Positions 46,501-55,171 are shown, counted from the stretch's first letter. The stretch: 64,000 bases of DNA from an uncultured Mucilaginibacter sp. (GCF_913773635.1 NZ_CAJYGQ010000013.1:124001-188000); one strand, 5' to 3'. The notes: a model not told the origin generated them from the sequence alone. Program-made: numbers and translations.

Positions 46501-46568
46501 TTTTGTTTATCTGGCACGCTTTTCATCTTTTAGAGCGTACCGCTTTTTTTATTGTGTTTATTTACTTA

Positions 46569-46576
46569 CAAAAGTA
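46569..46576 (-). promoter_or_regulatory. Putative -7 box of pnp
   Basis: TACTTTTG on the minus strand matches TAnnTTTG, overlaps the A/T run of the rpsO terminator and is 68 nt before the pnp ATG. Confidence 0.45.
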
Positions 46577-46607
46577 AAAAAGCTATCCGAAATAGGATAG
46601 CTTTTTT
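46576..46607 (-). terminator. Terminator of rpsO
   Basis: AAAAGCTATCC (46578-46588) pairs with GGATAGCTTTT (46595-46605), loop GAAATA. A T run follows on the minus strand. Confidence 0.85.
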
Positions 46608-46623
46608 TAAAGACCGGAAGGTA

Positions 46624-46902
46624 CTATTTGATAATATCACGAAGCTCGAGAGCTTTGATGATAGCACGGTATCTTTGGATGTCTTTTTTGTACAGGTAAG
46701 CCAATAAAGCACGACGTTTACCTACCAGTTTCTGTAATGAAAGCTGGGTAGCGAAGTCTTTTTTGTTCTTTTTTAAGTGACCGGTTAAGTGTGCAATACG
46801 CTTAGTGAATAAAGCAACCTGACCTTCGGCCGAACCTGTGTTGGTAGCAGCGCCACCGTGTTGTGCGAAAATCTCTGATTTCCACTCTGAACTTAAATAC
46901 AT
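46624..46902 (-). CDS. rpsO: 30S ribosomal protein S15
   Basis: The 92-residue protein matches S15: it begins MYLSSEWKSEIFAQHG. TGSAEGQVALFTKRIAHLTGHLKKNKKDF and the C-terminal GKRRALLAYLYKKD are conserved. It binds 16S rRNA in the platform. A TAcaTTTG box lies 44 nt before the ATG (46947-46954, minus). Confidence 0.98.
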   Translation of the reverse strand: MYLSSEWKSEIFAQHGGAATNTGSAEGQVALFTKRIAHLTGHLKKNKKDFATQLSLQKLVGKRRALLAYLYKKDIQRYRAIIKALELRDIIK

Positions 46903-46946
46903 TACTTGAATAATATTAAAGTGTAAATACTTTTGTTAATTGGGTG

Positions 46947-46954
46947 CAAATGTA
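46947..46954 (-). promoter_or_regulatory. -7 box of rpsO
   Basis: TACATTTG on the minus strand matches TAnnTTTG. It lies 44 nt upstream of the rpsO ATG, so here a normal leader is present. Confidence 0.5.
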
Positions 46955-47076
46955 CGGGTAAATATTTAATTATAAAAGGATTATTTGGCTTAAGGGGAAG
47001 GAATTCCTTTAACGGGAATTGTGCGGAATTTTGTCTTGATCAGGATTTACTGAATTCAAGAATTGGCTGGCAGGCT

Positions 47077-47310
47077 TCCCCACCTTGTCATTTCAAACTA
47101 TAGAGAGAAATTTTGTTTGAGCGGCAAAGCTTTACATCATCATGGATTCTCTTTTAACGTAAGTTTTTGGGGCGGGAAAGATGATGGCTACTTGTGCCTA
47201 ACTCTACAACTACCTTTGGGCGTTTCCCTCCGGGTCAGGCTATTCGCTCATACGCCTGCAGGCATTACGCACAAGCCGGTATACGCTACTATCCTTAAAG
47301 CAACCTGTTA
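47077..47310. repeat. Intergenic repeat fragments before the thioesterase gene
   Basis: The 499-bp gap 46903-47401 has no credible gene. It has CCCCACCTTGTCATTTC (47077-47093) with a GAGAGAAATTTT tail like the unit at 9957, then TTTGGGCGTTTCCCTCCGGG (47215-47234) followed by TCAGGCTATTCGCT. I recall similar GGGCGTT...CCTCCGGG...TTCGCT segments in intergenic DNA of other Bacteroidota, unverified here. Confidence 0.5.
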
Positions 47311-47401
47311 TTTTTAATTAACACTTTGAGAGTTTAAGAAGTTATAAATTAAAACAACGTTACCCTCCTATTCCTTAATATTGAGCCTTTAGTAAACGAA
47401 A

Positions 47402-47827
47402 ATGACAGAACATAAAGCTACTTACAGCACTTTTGAAACCGAGCACCGCGTACGCCCTGATGATATTGACCTTTTTCAGCACGTACACAGCAGCCGCTAT
47501 ATTGATTATGTATTGGCAGCGCGGTACGAGCAAATGGAACAGCATTATGGCATGTCCATGGAAAAATTTTTAGAGCGTGGTTTTGGCTGGGTGGTAAGCA
47601 GTGTACAAATGAATTATAGACGTCCGTTAAACCTGGGCGACTACTTTTTGGTGCGCACAGGAATTGATACCATTAACGAACGCGTTTGCCGGGTGGTATT
47701 TACCATTAACAACAAAGCCACTGGTAAAGTATGCTGCGACGGCTGGTTTGATTACGCCATGATAGACCTTAAAACGGGTCGCGGAGCGCGTATACCGGAG
47801 GATGTGATTGAACATTATAGTGTCTAA
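47402..47827 (+). CDS. 4HBT-type hotdog thioesterase
   Basis: The 141-residue single hotdog protein has the 4-hydroxybenzoyl-CoA thioesterase-like start HRVRPDDIDLFQHVHSSRYIDYVLAARYEQM, where Asp of the DxxxHVH motif is catalytic. VSSVQMNYRRPLNLGDYFLVRT follows. It probably cleaves an acyl-CoA or acyl-ACP thioester. It has no conserved neighbour in the window. Confidence 0.88.
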   Translation: MTEHKATYSTFETEHRVRPDDIDLFQHVHSSRYIDYVLAARYEQMEQHYGMSMEKFLERGFGWVVSSVQMNYRRPLNLGDYFLVRTGIDTINERVCRVVFTINNKATGKVCCDGWFDYAMIDLKTGRGARIPEDVIEHYSV

Positions 47828-47971
47828 GAGAGCTCTTGGAGGGAGAGAAAGACGTTTAATCATACAAGAGCACTGGCCTGCCATAACCTTAAAAACCGGC
47901 ATCAGCCTGTTTGGTAACTACAAGTCTAAGTAAAAGCACTAAACTTTGTAGAACAGGGTGCAGCCGGAAGC

Positions 47972-48042
47972 TTTTCTTTGGTTACTTTCTTTTTAAAGAA
48001 AAAAAGTAACATCCACTGGCTTACGGTAAGTACATGCCTATC
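47972..48042 (-). repeat. Inverted copy of the GTTAGGA / GTACTTTTT element
   Basis: Read on the minus strand this shows GCCTTGTTAGGATAGGC, a TAC-rich middle, GTGGATGTTACTTTTTTTCT and a complementary AAGAAAGTAACC. It matches the element at 10062-10146 (plus) in order and spacing. It lies in the 287-bp gap 47828-48114, which otherwise holds nothing recognisable. Confidence 0.65.
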
Positions 48043-48114
48043 CTAACAAGGCACTACACTCAGTATTAGCACCAACTTATTATAATGTATTATAACATTT
48101 CCCTCCTGTCAAGC

Positions 48115-48795
48115 TTAACGTAATTTAATCTTCGAGAAAACATTCGTTGTTCTTTTCTTATTAGAGCGTACCAATCTTAAGTCTTTAGTATCCATTTTAA
48201 AAGGTGCTAATTCCTTAATTTTGTCAAAATACTTCCAGAAGTCATCATTGGGTTCTGTAAATGGAAAACATAATGACGGGCAAACACTATTGTTTCTCGA
48301 CAAACTAATAATCAGCATTGATGTGTATTGCTGACCGGTTAATTCAATTCGGGTATCTAAATTAATTAACTTAAAATCATATGATAATATTAACTCTATT
48401 GGCCCCAAGTTATACTTAGGATATGGCTGTCCTGCTACCATGAACTCAATAGCGTCACTCAAATCAGCAGGAGTTAATTTCCATTCAGTTTTATTTTGCT
48501 CTGTTGGTTGCTTATCGTACACATGATATCCTAATGGTTTTATATCACCAACTCCAAAATGGGCTACAATTCTTTCTAATAAGCTAACTGCTGGTTCGGG
48601 CAACTCTCCATGTCTTCTATCTGCCGAAAAGCCATTGATTTCAATACTGGTCGGTTGATGAATATCGACATTTGTACATACTTCAATAAAATATTTAATA
48701 TTATCCCATGCCTTTTCAATCTTACCACCTTTGATGGCTTGAAAAATTCTTGTTAACGGCAGTTTATAAATTATATATGGTTGTATTGCTACCAT
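48115..48795 (-). CDS. Protein of unknown function, AT-rich gene
   Basis: The 226-residue cytosolic protein has no recognisable motif. It shows mixed alpha/beta character (IEINGFSADRRHGELPEP, GPIELILSYDFKLINLDTRI) and a basic C-terminus (RSNKKRTTNVFSKIKLR). By eye its base composition is more A+T-rich than that of the neighbouring ddl gene, and its upstream region is flanked by a dispersed repeat, so it may be an acquired gene. ATG 48795 begins the frame. The only comment on function is that it is unlikely to be membrane-bound. Confidence 0.6.
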   Translation of the reverse strand: MVAIQPYIIYKLPLTRIFQAIKGGKIEKAWDNIKYFIEVCTNVDIHQPTSIEINGFSADRRHGELPEPAVSLLERIVAHFGVGDIKPLGYHVYDKQPTEQNKTEWKLTPADLSDAIEFMVAGQPYPKYNLGPIELILSYDFKLINLDTRIELTGQQYTSMLIISLSRNNSVCPSLCFPFTEPNDDFWKYFDKIKELAPFKMDTKDLRLVRSNKKRTTNVFSKIKLR

Positions 48796-48834
48796 TTTTA
48801 CAAGTTTCGCAGTCTACTTTCTACAGAGAGTAAT

Positions 48835-49827
48835 TTACAGCCCTTTACTCGATCCTTCCACAATCATCCCGTAAAACTCCTTCACACTCATACCCGCAGC
48901 GCGCACTTGTTGCGGAATTAAGCTGTTTGCCGATTGCCCGGGCGTTGTGTTCACCTCAATAAAATAAAAATCATTGGTTTCTTCCTGTAATATAAAATCA
49001 ATACGCACCATGCCTCGGCAATTAAGGCGCATGTAAACATCTGTAAGTATTCCTGCAATTATGTCCTGTTTATCAGTGCTTATATCGGCAGGTGTTATTT
49101 CTTGTGTAACGCCCGGTGTATATTTAGCTTCGTAATCAAAAAATTCTTTTGAGCTAATAATTTCTGTTGCCGGCAATACCACCAGCTTGCCGTTTAAGCG
49201 GGCTATACCCTGGCTAAACTCACGTCCCTTAATAAACTCTTCAACTAAAATTTGACTGTCTTCATGAAAAGCCTTCTCCAGCGCTGCCGGTAATTCGGCT
49301 ACGTTATGCACCTTGCTCATTCCCACACTGCTACCGCCATTATTAGGTTTTACAAATAGCGGAAAGCGCAGGGCAGAAGCTATAGTGCTTACATCATGCA
49401 TATCGGTTTTAAAAAGCTTAACCGACTTTGCAGTATTTAAATGCTTTACATCACTTACCAAAGCTTTGGTGTAAGCCTTATTCATGGTAATGGCAGAAGT
49501 AGTAGCGTCGCAGGTGTTGTAAGGTAATCCCATCATATCCAGGTAACCTTGCATTTTACCGTCTTCGCCGGGGGTACCGTGCACGGTTATAAATACAGTG
49601 TCAAATTTAATTTTGCTACCATTTACAGTTATACTAAAATCATTTTTATCTACATCAACCTGCTGGCCTTCGTGTTGGTAAAACCAGCGGTCGCGGGTAA
49701 TTAGCAGGGTGTAAACGTTATATACATCAGCATCTAAATTGGCTGCAATGTTTTTAGCACTGTTTATAGATACTTCGTATTCTCCGGTATAACCTCCGGC
49801 CAAAAGGGCTACGTTCTTCTTGCTCAT
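48835..49827 (-). CDS. ddl: D-alanine--D-alanine ligase
   Basis: The 330-residue ATP-grasp enzyme makes D-Ala-D-Ala for peptidoglycan. Features: N-terminal AGGYTGEYEVSINSAKNIA, VHGTPGEDGKMQGYLD, FVKPNNGGSSVGMSKV, VEEFIKGREFSQGI, and the C-terminal RIDFILQEETNDFYFIEVNTTPG. Length is normal. The ATG at 49827 is 6 nt after a TATATTTG box, so the message may be leaderless. It is divergent from the MerR gene. Confidence 0.97.
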   Translation of the reverse strand: MSKKNVALLAGGYTGEYEVSINSAKNIAANLDADVYNVYTLLITRDRWFYQHEGQQVDVDKNDFSITVNGSKIKFDTVFITVHGTPGEDGKMQGYLDMMGLPYNTCDATTSAITMNKAYTKALVSDVKHLNTAKSVKLFKTDMHDVSTIASALRFPLFVKPNNGGSSVGMSKVHNVAELPAALEKAFHEDSQILVEEFIKGREFSQGIARLNGKLVVLPATEIISSKEFFDYEAKYTPGVTQEITPADISTDKQDIIAGILTDVYMRLNCRGMVRIDFILQEETNDFYFIEVNTTPGQSANSLIPQQVRAAGMSVKEFYGMIVEGSSKGL

Positions 49828-49833
49828 GGTGGT

Positions 49834-49841
49834 CAAATATA
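49834..49841 (-). promoter_or_regulatory. -7 box of ddl
   Basis: TATATTTG on the minus strand, 6 nt upstream of the ddl ATG. No -33 TTG at 19-20 bp was seen. Confidence 0.5.
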
Positions 49842-49936
49842 AACAGCCTCAGCAATATGTTACCCGGCAGCTTGGCACTTTTTCAAAAAAACTTAGCGCA
49901 CTACCAGCCAATGATGATTGCGTAAGGCAATTTTAC

Positions 49937-49944
49937 TACTTTTG
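49937..49944 (+). promoter_or_regulatory. -7 box of the MerR gene
   Basis: TACTTTTG on the plus strand lies 3 nt before the ATG at 49948. Transcription must begin in or very close to the start codon. A TTG 16 bp upstream may be a poorly spaced -33. Confidence 0.45.
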
Positions 49945-49947
49945 CAT

Positions 49948-50283
49948 ATGCCTTACAAAGAACGCGATATCAATAAAATGTACTATACCATGGGCGAGGT
50001 TACGGCTATGTTTGATGTTAACCACTCGCTTATAAGGTATTACGAAAAGGAGTTTGACGTACTGCAGCCCAAAAAAAACAAAAAAGGCAACCGGTATTTT
50101 ACCACTGAAGATATCGAAAATTTAAAAATCATTTTTCATCTTATTCGTGATAAAGGTTATACTTTACAAGGTGCTAAAGACCATTTAAAAAATAACGGCA
50201 ATGAAGCCAAGAGCCAGCAAAATGTGATTAACGCCCTTGAAAACCTTAAGCAGTTTTTATTAGAGGTGCGCGATCAATTGTAA
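49948..50283 (+). CDS. MerR-family transcriptional regulator
   Basis: The 111-residue protein starts MPYKERDINKMYYTMGEVTA. A winged-helix MerR domain follows (NHSLIRYYEKEFDVLQPKKN, KGNRYFTTEDIENLKIIFHLI), then a coiled-coil dimerisation helix. It lacks an obvious C-terminal metal/ligand-binding part. In this family it would bind palindromic operators with unusually long promoter spacing, but the target is unknown. It is divergent from ddl. Confidence 0.9.
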   Translation: MPYKERDINKMYYTMGEVTAMFDVNHSLIRYYEKEFDVLQPKKNKKGNRYFTTEDIENLKIIFHLIRDKGYTLQGAKDHLKNNGNEAKSQQNVINALENLKQFLLEVRDQL

Positions 50284-50404
50284 AACTCAAACCATCCGGC
50301 TCGTAAAGAAGAAACTACCGCTTCACACCAGCACATTTTTTGCCGGCGTTTATTAGGTTATCATTATTATATTTAGGCAGTATTTACAACCTGTCACGCC
50401 CCAT

Positions 50405-52522
50405 ATGCTGCAAGCCCACAAAGGCGAAATTCCATTTTTTTACTGGCTGATGCCTCTGTTGGCCGGCATTATAGCAGCTTTATCTTTTCATCTACCGCAA
50501 TTACTAAATGCTGTATTACTAACCGGAGCATCGTCAGCAATTATCTTCATTGTATTAAACCTGTTTTATAATAAACTTAGGGGACAACAATACTCATGGG
50601 CCGGAAGTGTGTTAATGCATATTATATTAATATGCAGTGGCTGGTTACTCGTCCACTTTCATGATGATCAGCACCATAAAAATTATTTTGCCCGTTATAA
50701 GGCACAATACTTAACCTTGCAGGTTATAAGCGAACCCAGGCAAAAAGGAATTTACACACGCTTTACCGCTAATGTACAACAGGTATTAATTAGCGGAATG
50801 CATACAGCAACCCAAGGCAAAATACTGGTGACCTTAGTAGCCGACAGCAATGCCCATGTAGCCAATTATGGTGATGAACTGGTGGTACCGGCCAGTTACA
50901 AAACCATTGATTCGCCTTTTAACCCCGGCGAGTTCAACTACAAAAAATACCTTGCTAACCAGAATATATATCACCAGCTATTTTTAAATCATGATGATTG
51001 CAGGCTTACCAACTACAATACAGGCAACCCTGTAATTACGTTCGCTCTTTCGGTTCGGCAGCAACTTATAACGTCAATAAAAGAACACATACCTGACGTT
51101 GAAGCCGCAGCCATTGCTTCTACCCTTCTACTAGGGTACAAATCCGATTTAAGCAGTGAAACCACGCAAGCCTATTCAAAAACCGGTACTATTCACATTC
51201 TATCAGTATCGGGTGCGCATGTAGCAGTTCTATTCAGCATTATTGCATTTTTGCTTAAACCCTTCAGGCATCATCGCTATGGCAAACTGCTCAACGCGTC
51301 ACTGTCGTTAACGCTACTGTGGGGCTATACTATTATAACCGGTTTATCACCTGCTGCTTGCCGTGCTGCGGTGATGTTAAGCATGCTATTAATAAGCAAA
51401 ACAAGCACCCGGCCTGTGCATCCACTTAACGTACTATCGGTAGCTGCATTTGCCATGCTGCTATACAATCCATACTTATTAACCGATGTAGGCTTTCAAC
51501 TATCTTTCATTGCCGTATTTGGTTTAGTAGTTGTACAACCTATTATTTATGCGCTATGGCAACCCCAAAACACTTGGCTTAACAAGCTATGGAAATTATG
51601 CTCTTTTTCGCTGGCTGCTCAGTTGGTTACATTTCCGCTAAGCGTGTACTACTTTCATCAGTTCCCCGTGTACTTTTTAATAAGCAATTTACTTATTATT
51701 TTACCTGCCGAGCTTATTGTTATTGCGGGCATTGCATTTTTAGCCAGCACTTTTGTACCGGCATTGGCAATGGTAACCAAGTTTACCGGGATGGTACTGC
51801 AGTACCTTATTACAAGCCTTAACGCCATGTTGATGTTTATAGAACATCAGCCTTATGCCAGTATTGATGGTGTATGGTTTTCAGGTTTAGAGGTTGTTTT
51901 TATTTGTGGAGTTATACTGATTTTAATTTATTTACTTATTTATCAAACGAGCCGGCAACTTTTTATGCTGTTGAGCTGCGTTTTGATTTTGTGCACCAGC
52001 TTAAGCTGGAAAACCATTCACCGCGACACAACTGACACTATCATCTTCTTTAATCTTAAAAAAAATACTGGCCTGCTTTTTAAGCATGGTAATAAAGCGG
52101 TATTATTTACCAACCTTAAAAAGTCAGACAACAATTTTAAGTATAGCATTCAACCCTGCGTTGATAGTTTGGGCATTGATAGTATAACCATATGCAAGCC
52201 CGAACAGGATATACAAAATACTTTTTTAAGCAAGCGGTTAAACTACATTCAATTTGTTAATCAAACTATTATCCTTTTTAATCCATCGCTGCAAAACGCA
52301 GTCTTACCAAATAAAATCAGCATCGATTACTTGTTTTACACCGGTAACCCGCAAAGCAGTATGACTTACATAAGCAAGTTTTATAATTTCAAGCACTTTA
52401 TAGTTGATGCAGGCATACCGTTAAAAAGACAGCAGACATTAAAGCACGAAGCCGACAGTATGCACATAAATATAATTACCTTGCGGCGTAACAAATCGTT
52501 TGTTATTGAATCTAACTATTAA
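50405..52522 (+). CDS. ComEC/Rec2-family DNA-uptake channel protein
   Basis: The 705-residue protein has an N-terminal DUF4131-like membrane/OB region, then the competence domain with VSGAHVAVLFSIIAFLLKPF and ACRAAVMLSMLL over about eight TM helices. A ~185-residue C-terminal tail has no HxHxDH, so it lacks a working metallo-beta-lactamase nuclease, as often in Bacteroidota. It forms the inner-membrane pore for transformation or DNA scavenging. No other competence genes are near. Confidence 0.9.
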   Translation: MLQAHKGEIPFFYWLMPLLAGIIAALSFHLPQLLNAVLLTGASSAIIFIVLNLFYNKLRGQQYSWAGSVLMHIILICSGWLLVHFHDDQHHKNYFARYKAQYLTLQVISEPRQKGIYTRFTANVQQVLISGMHTATQGKILVTLVADSNAHVANYGDELVVPASYKTIDSPFNPGEFNYKKYLANQNIYHQLFLNHDDCRLTNYNTGNPVITFALSVRQQLITSIKEHIPDVEAAAIASTLLLGYKSDLSSETTQAYSKTGTIHILSVSGAHVAVLFSIIAFLLKPFRHHRYGKLLNASLSLTLLWGYTIITGLSPAACRAAVMLSMLLISKTSTRPVHPLNVLSVAAFAMLLYNPYLLTDVGFQLSFIAVFGLVVVQPIIYALWQPQNTWLNKLWKLCSFSLAAQLVTFPLSVYYFHQFPVYFLISNLLIILPAELIVIAGIAFLASTFVPALAMVTKFTGMVLQYLITSLNAMLMFIEHQPYASIDGVWFSGLEVVFICGVILILIYLLIYQTSRQLFMLLSCVLILCTSLSWKTIHRDTTDTIIFFNLKKNTGLLFKHGNKAVLFTNLKKSDNNFKYSIQPCVDSLGIDSITICKPEQDIQNTFLSKRLNYIQFVNQTIILFNPSLQNAVLPNKISIDYLFYTGNPQSSMTYISKFYNFKHFIVDAGIPLKRQQTLKHEADSMHINIITLRRNKSFVIESNY

Positions 52523-52566
52523 ATTAATATCTTTAATTAATTATTAACTGCACATTTTTAAAGAAC

Positions 52567-53205
52567 ATGAATAAACTATTATCTGCAGCTGTGGGCTTAG
52601 CCCTTAGCGCAACTGCGTTTTCAGCAAGCGCACAAAAGGCTTACACAGAAGGCGTTGCTATTTACGATGCAAAAGTGAACGGCCAAAGCATTGAAGCTAA
52701 AGTTTTCTTCAAAGGAGATTCATCGGCAACTGCTCGCCAGCAAGGCCCTGCTTCTATCAAAGTAATCCAATTTAAAGACGAAGCCATTACGGTTTTGGTT
52801 GATGTACCGGTTGCTAATATGAAAAAGGCTGCAGTAGGTACTCCGGGTGAGGTTGAAGAGATGATGTCGCAAATGCCATCGTTCACGTTTAAACCAGGTA
52901 CCGAAACTAAAGTTATCAATGGTTTTAACTGTACCAAAGTTGTAGCTACAGATGCCAAAGCCAATAAATCATATGATGTGTGGGTAACAAAAGACATTAC
53001 AGCACCTTCAAGTGCGTACGGTGTAGTATACGCTAAAGCTGGCGGTTTCCCGGTTGAATTCACATTAAATCAAATGGGAATGACTGTAACTAATACCTTA
53101 AAGTCTATCTCAGGTGATAAAGTTCCTGCAGGTACTTTTAGTATCCCTGCCGGTTATGATAAAATGACTTTAACAGATCTTAAAGCTTTAGGCGGCGGAA
53201 GATAA
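52567..53205 (+). CDS. Secreted DUF4412-like protein
   Basis: The 212-residue protein has a signal peptide (ending SASAQ). The mature part is beta-rich: EGVAIYDAKVNGQSIEAKVFFKGDS, VINGFNCTKVVATDAK, WVTKDI. The ending gives a C-terminal GTFSIPAGY. This layout is seen in a group of Bacteroidota periplasmic proteins (DUF4412 or related). The function is unknown. Its own terminator follows. Confidence 0.68.
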   Translation: MNKLLSAAVGLALSATAFSASAQKAYTEGVAIYDAKVNGQSIEAKVFFKGDSSATARQQGPASIKVIQFKDEAITVLVDVPVANMKKAAVGTPGEVEEMMSQMPSFTFKPGTETKVINGFNCTKVVATDAKANKSYDVWVTKDITAPSSAYGVVYAKAGGFPVEFTLNQMGMTVTNTLKSISGDKVPAGTFSIPAGYDKMTLTDLKALGGGR

Positions 53206-53222
53206 TTTCAGCTTATTAAGCT

Positions 53223-53266
53223 AATAACAAAAGGCCTTCGCAGTATTGCAAAGGCCTTTTGTTATT
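53223..53266. terminator. Bidirectional terminator
   Basis: AATAACAAAAGGCCTT (53223-53238) pairs with AAGGCCTTTTGTTATT (53251-53266) around a 12-nt loop. It lies between the secreted-protein gene and the convergent ferritin-like gene. Confidence 0.85.
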
Positions 53267-53288
53267 TTTAATGATTTGGTAAGTTTAG

Positions 53289-53900
53289 TTAAACACCTAA
53301 CTCCTTGCCAAGTTCCTTTACCCAGGTATCAAATAAGCGGGCTTCAATAGCAACAGCTTTATTAGCGTGTACTTGCCAATCAGCCGAAAATTGCTGCAGT
53401 TGGTTAATCATTTCTTCCAGGTGTCCTTCTTCTTCAAGTATAATTGACTTAACATTCACCTTGCTTCCAGCTTCGGTAAGTACATCCTGGTATACAGGGT
53501 AAAGCTCGTCTGCACGTACTTCAATGGCGTAGGTAACCAGCAAGTAAGCTGCAAATCGCAGCTCTTTACCACTTAAGCCCAATGTATCTTTTAGGTAACG
53601 GCAGGCATCAATATCTAACTGGTTTAAATAACGTTTGCTATGTGCGGCCGCCAGCAAATACTCCGGTGAGTAGGTTGGCAGGCTCGCACCTTCAATCTTA
53701 TCAATTTGCTTTTTGAGGTAAAAAGCGTGGCGATGCTCCTCGGCCGCATGTTTAAGTATAATAAAAGTAACGGTAGCCGGGTCTTCGCAAGCCGATATTT
53801 TACGTGCGCCGGTGTTCTCCATCAACGACAGCGTATTTAAAAAACGGGCGTGCAGATTATCGTTATTAACTATTTTGGTAAATATATCTTTCAGTTCCAT
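53289..53900 (-). CDS. Ferritin-like putative di-iron protein behind bioA
   Basis: The 203-residue all-helical protein shows a four-helix carboxylate di-iron pattern: Glu in LMENTGARK (about 28), ExxH in EEHRHAFY (about 76), Glu in IEVRADE (about 130) and ExxH in EEEGHLEEM (about 162). That spacing fits ferritin-like oxygenases/oxidases as well as storage proteins. It starts 5 bp after the bioA stop in the CDF-NUDIX-bioA operon, so a role linked to biotin formation or to iron is suggested. No named family could be assigned with certainty. Confidence 0.75.
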   Translation of the reverse strand: MELKDIFTKIVNNDNLHARFLNTLSLMENTGARKISACEDPATVTFIILKHAAEEHRHAFYLKKQIDKIEGASLPTYSPEYLLAAAHSKRYLNQLDIDACRYLKDTLGLSGKELRFAAYLLVTYAIEVRADELYPVYQDVLTEAGSKVNVKSIILEEEGHLEEMINQLQQFSADWQVHANKAVAIEARLFDTWVKELGKELGV

Positions 53901-53905
53901 AAGTA

Positions 53906-55171
53906 TTAAATTGTATCGAGCGCCTGTTTTATAGCGCTGTAAATATAATTGAGTTGCTCATTGCTAATGCAATATGGCGGTAAAATGTACAGCACGTTAC
54001 CCAGCGGACGTAGGATAATTCCCTGCTGCAGGAAATGCTGATACAAGGTGTCGCGCAAGCTACTAAAGTACGATGTGTCATTACCTGTCTCCCACTCCAG
54101 CGCAACTATGGTACCTGTTTGACGGATAGTGCGAACCCTAGAATGATCTTTAATTTCCTCAGCAAATGCCGCATGTGAGCGCTCGATGCGTGTTATATTC
54201 GCCTTGGTTTCGGGCGCAACAAAGAGATCCATACTGGCCAGCGCAGCGGCACACGCTACTGGGTTAGCCGTAAACGAATGCCCGTGGAAAAGCGTTTTCA
54301 TCCTGTCGGCAGATAAGAATGCATTGTAAATGTGCTGTGTACAGGTTGTAATGCCCAGTGCCATGGTTCCGCCGGTCAGCCCTTTGGAAAAGCACATTAT
54401 ATCTGGCTGCTCAGTTATATGCTCACAAGCAAATGCTTTACCTGTACGGCCAAAGCCGGTGAAGACTTCATCATCAATGGTAAAAACTCCGTCAGCCTTG
54501 CAATGCGCTACCAACTCATTCAGGTATCCAGCCTCGTACATCAGCATACCTGCCGAACCTTGTACCAACGGCTCAAAAATAAAGCAGGCTAATTCTGTCT
54601 TGATACTCGATATTTGATACTTAATACTCTCAATATTATCCGCCGTAGGTAATTCAATGAATTCTACATCAAACAACAGTTTTTCAAACGCATTGGTAAA
54701 TGCGCTGCGGCCGCTAACAGCCATAGCACCAAATGTATCACCGTGATAGGCATTTTTAAACGCCATTATTTTTGTGCGCTGTTCACCTTTATTGTGCCAG
54801 TATTGCAAACACATTTTTATAGCTACCTCTACTGCTGTTGAGCCATTATCAGAGTAGAATACTTTTTGCTGATTTTGTGGTAAAAGTGCCAACAAGCGTT
54901 CGGCCAGCTCAACGGCAGGCTCGTGAGTAAAACCGGCAAAAATTACATGCTCCAATTTTTGCAATTGCTCAGCCACCTTTTTGGCAATGTAAGGGTGGGC
55001 ATGCCCGTGGATGTTTACCCACCATGATGATACAGCATCAATATACTCCCGGCCATCCTCTCCATAAAGTACGGCACCTTCTCCCCTTACAATACCCACA
55101 GGCGGTGCTGCTGTTTGCATTTGGGTATATGGGTGCCATATTACTTTTAAATCACGTTCTGTAAGGGTCAT
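53906..55171 (-). CDS. bioA: Adenosylmethionine-8-amino-7-oxononanoate aminotransferase
   Basis: The 421-residue PLP enzyme uses SAM as amino donor to turn KAPA into DAPA in biotin synthesis. It starts MTLTERDLKVIWHPYTQMQ (the bioA-type N-terminus). It contains SSWWVNIHGHAHP, the PLP Lys in CFSKGLTGG, and the C-terminal GNVLYILPPYCIS. It overlaps the NUDIX gene by 4 bp and is followed 5 bp later by the ferritin-like gene. bioB, bioD and bioF are not in the window. Confidence 0.95.
   Translation of the reverse strand: MTLTERDLKVIWHPYTQMQTAAPPVGIVRGEGAVLYGEDGREYIDAVSSWWVNIHGHAHPYIAKKVAEQLQKLEHVIFAGFTHEPAVELAERLLALLPQNQQKVFYSDNGSTAVEVAIKMCLQYWHNKGEQRTKIMAFKNAYHGDTFGAMAVSGRSAFTNAFEKLLFDVEFIELPTADNIESIKYQISSIKTELACFIFEPLVQGSAGMLMYEAGYLNELVAHCKADGVFTIDDEVFTGFGRTGKAFACEHITEQPDIMCFSKGLTGGTMALGITTCTQHIYNAFLSADRMKTLFHGHSFTANPVACAAALASMDLFVAPETKANITRIERSHAAFAEEIKDHSRVRTIRQTGTIVALEWETGNDTSYFSSLRDTLYQHFLQQGIILRPLGNVLYILPPYCISNEQLNYIYSAIKQALDTI

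Noticed and set aside
47063..47317. 84-residue plus-strand frame before the thioesterase
   Set aside because: It runs through repeat fragments, lacks coding-like composition and a Bacteroidota promoter at its start.
50405..52522. A competence gene island
   Set aside because: Only comEC is present; neighbours are ddl, MerR and unrelated genes, so it is an isolated housekeeping competence gene.
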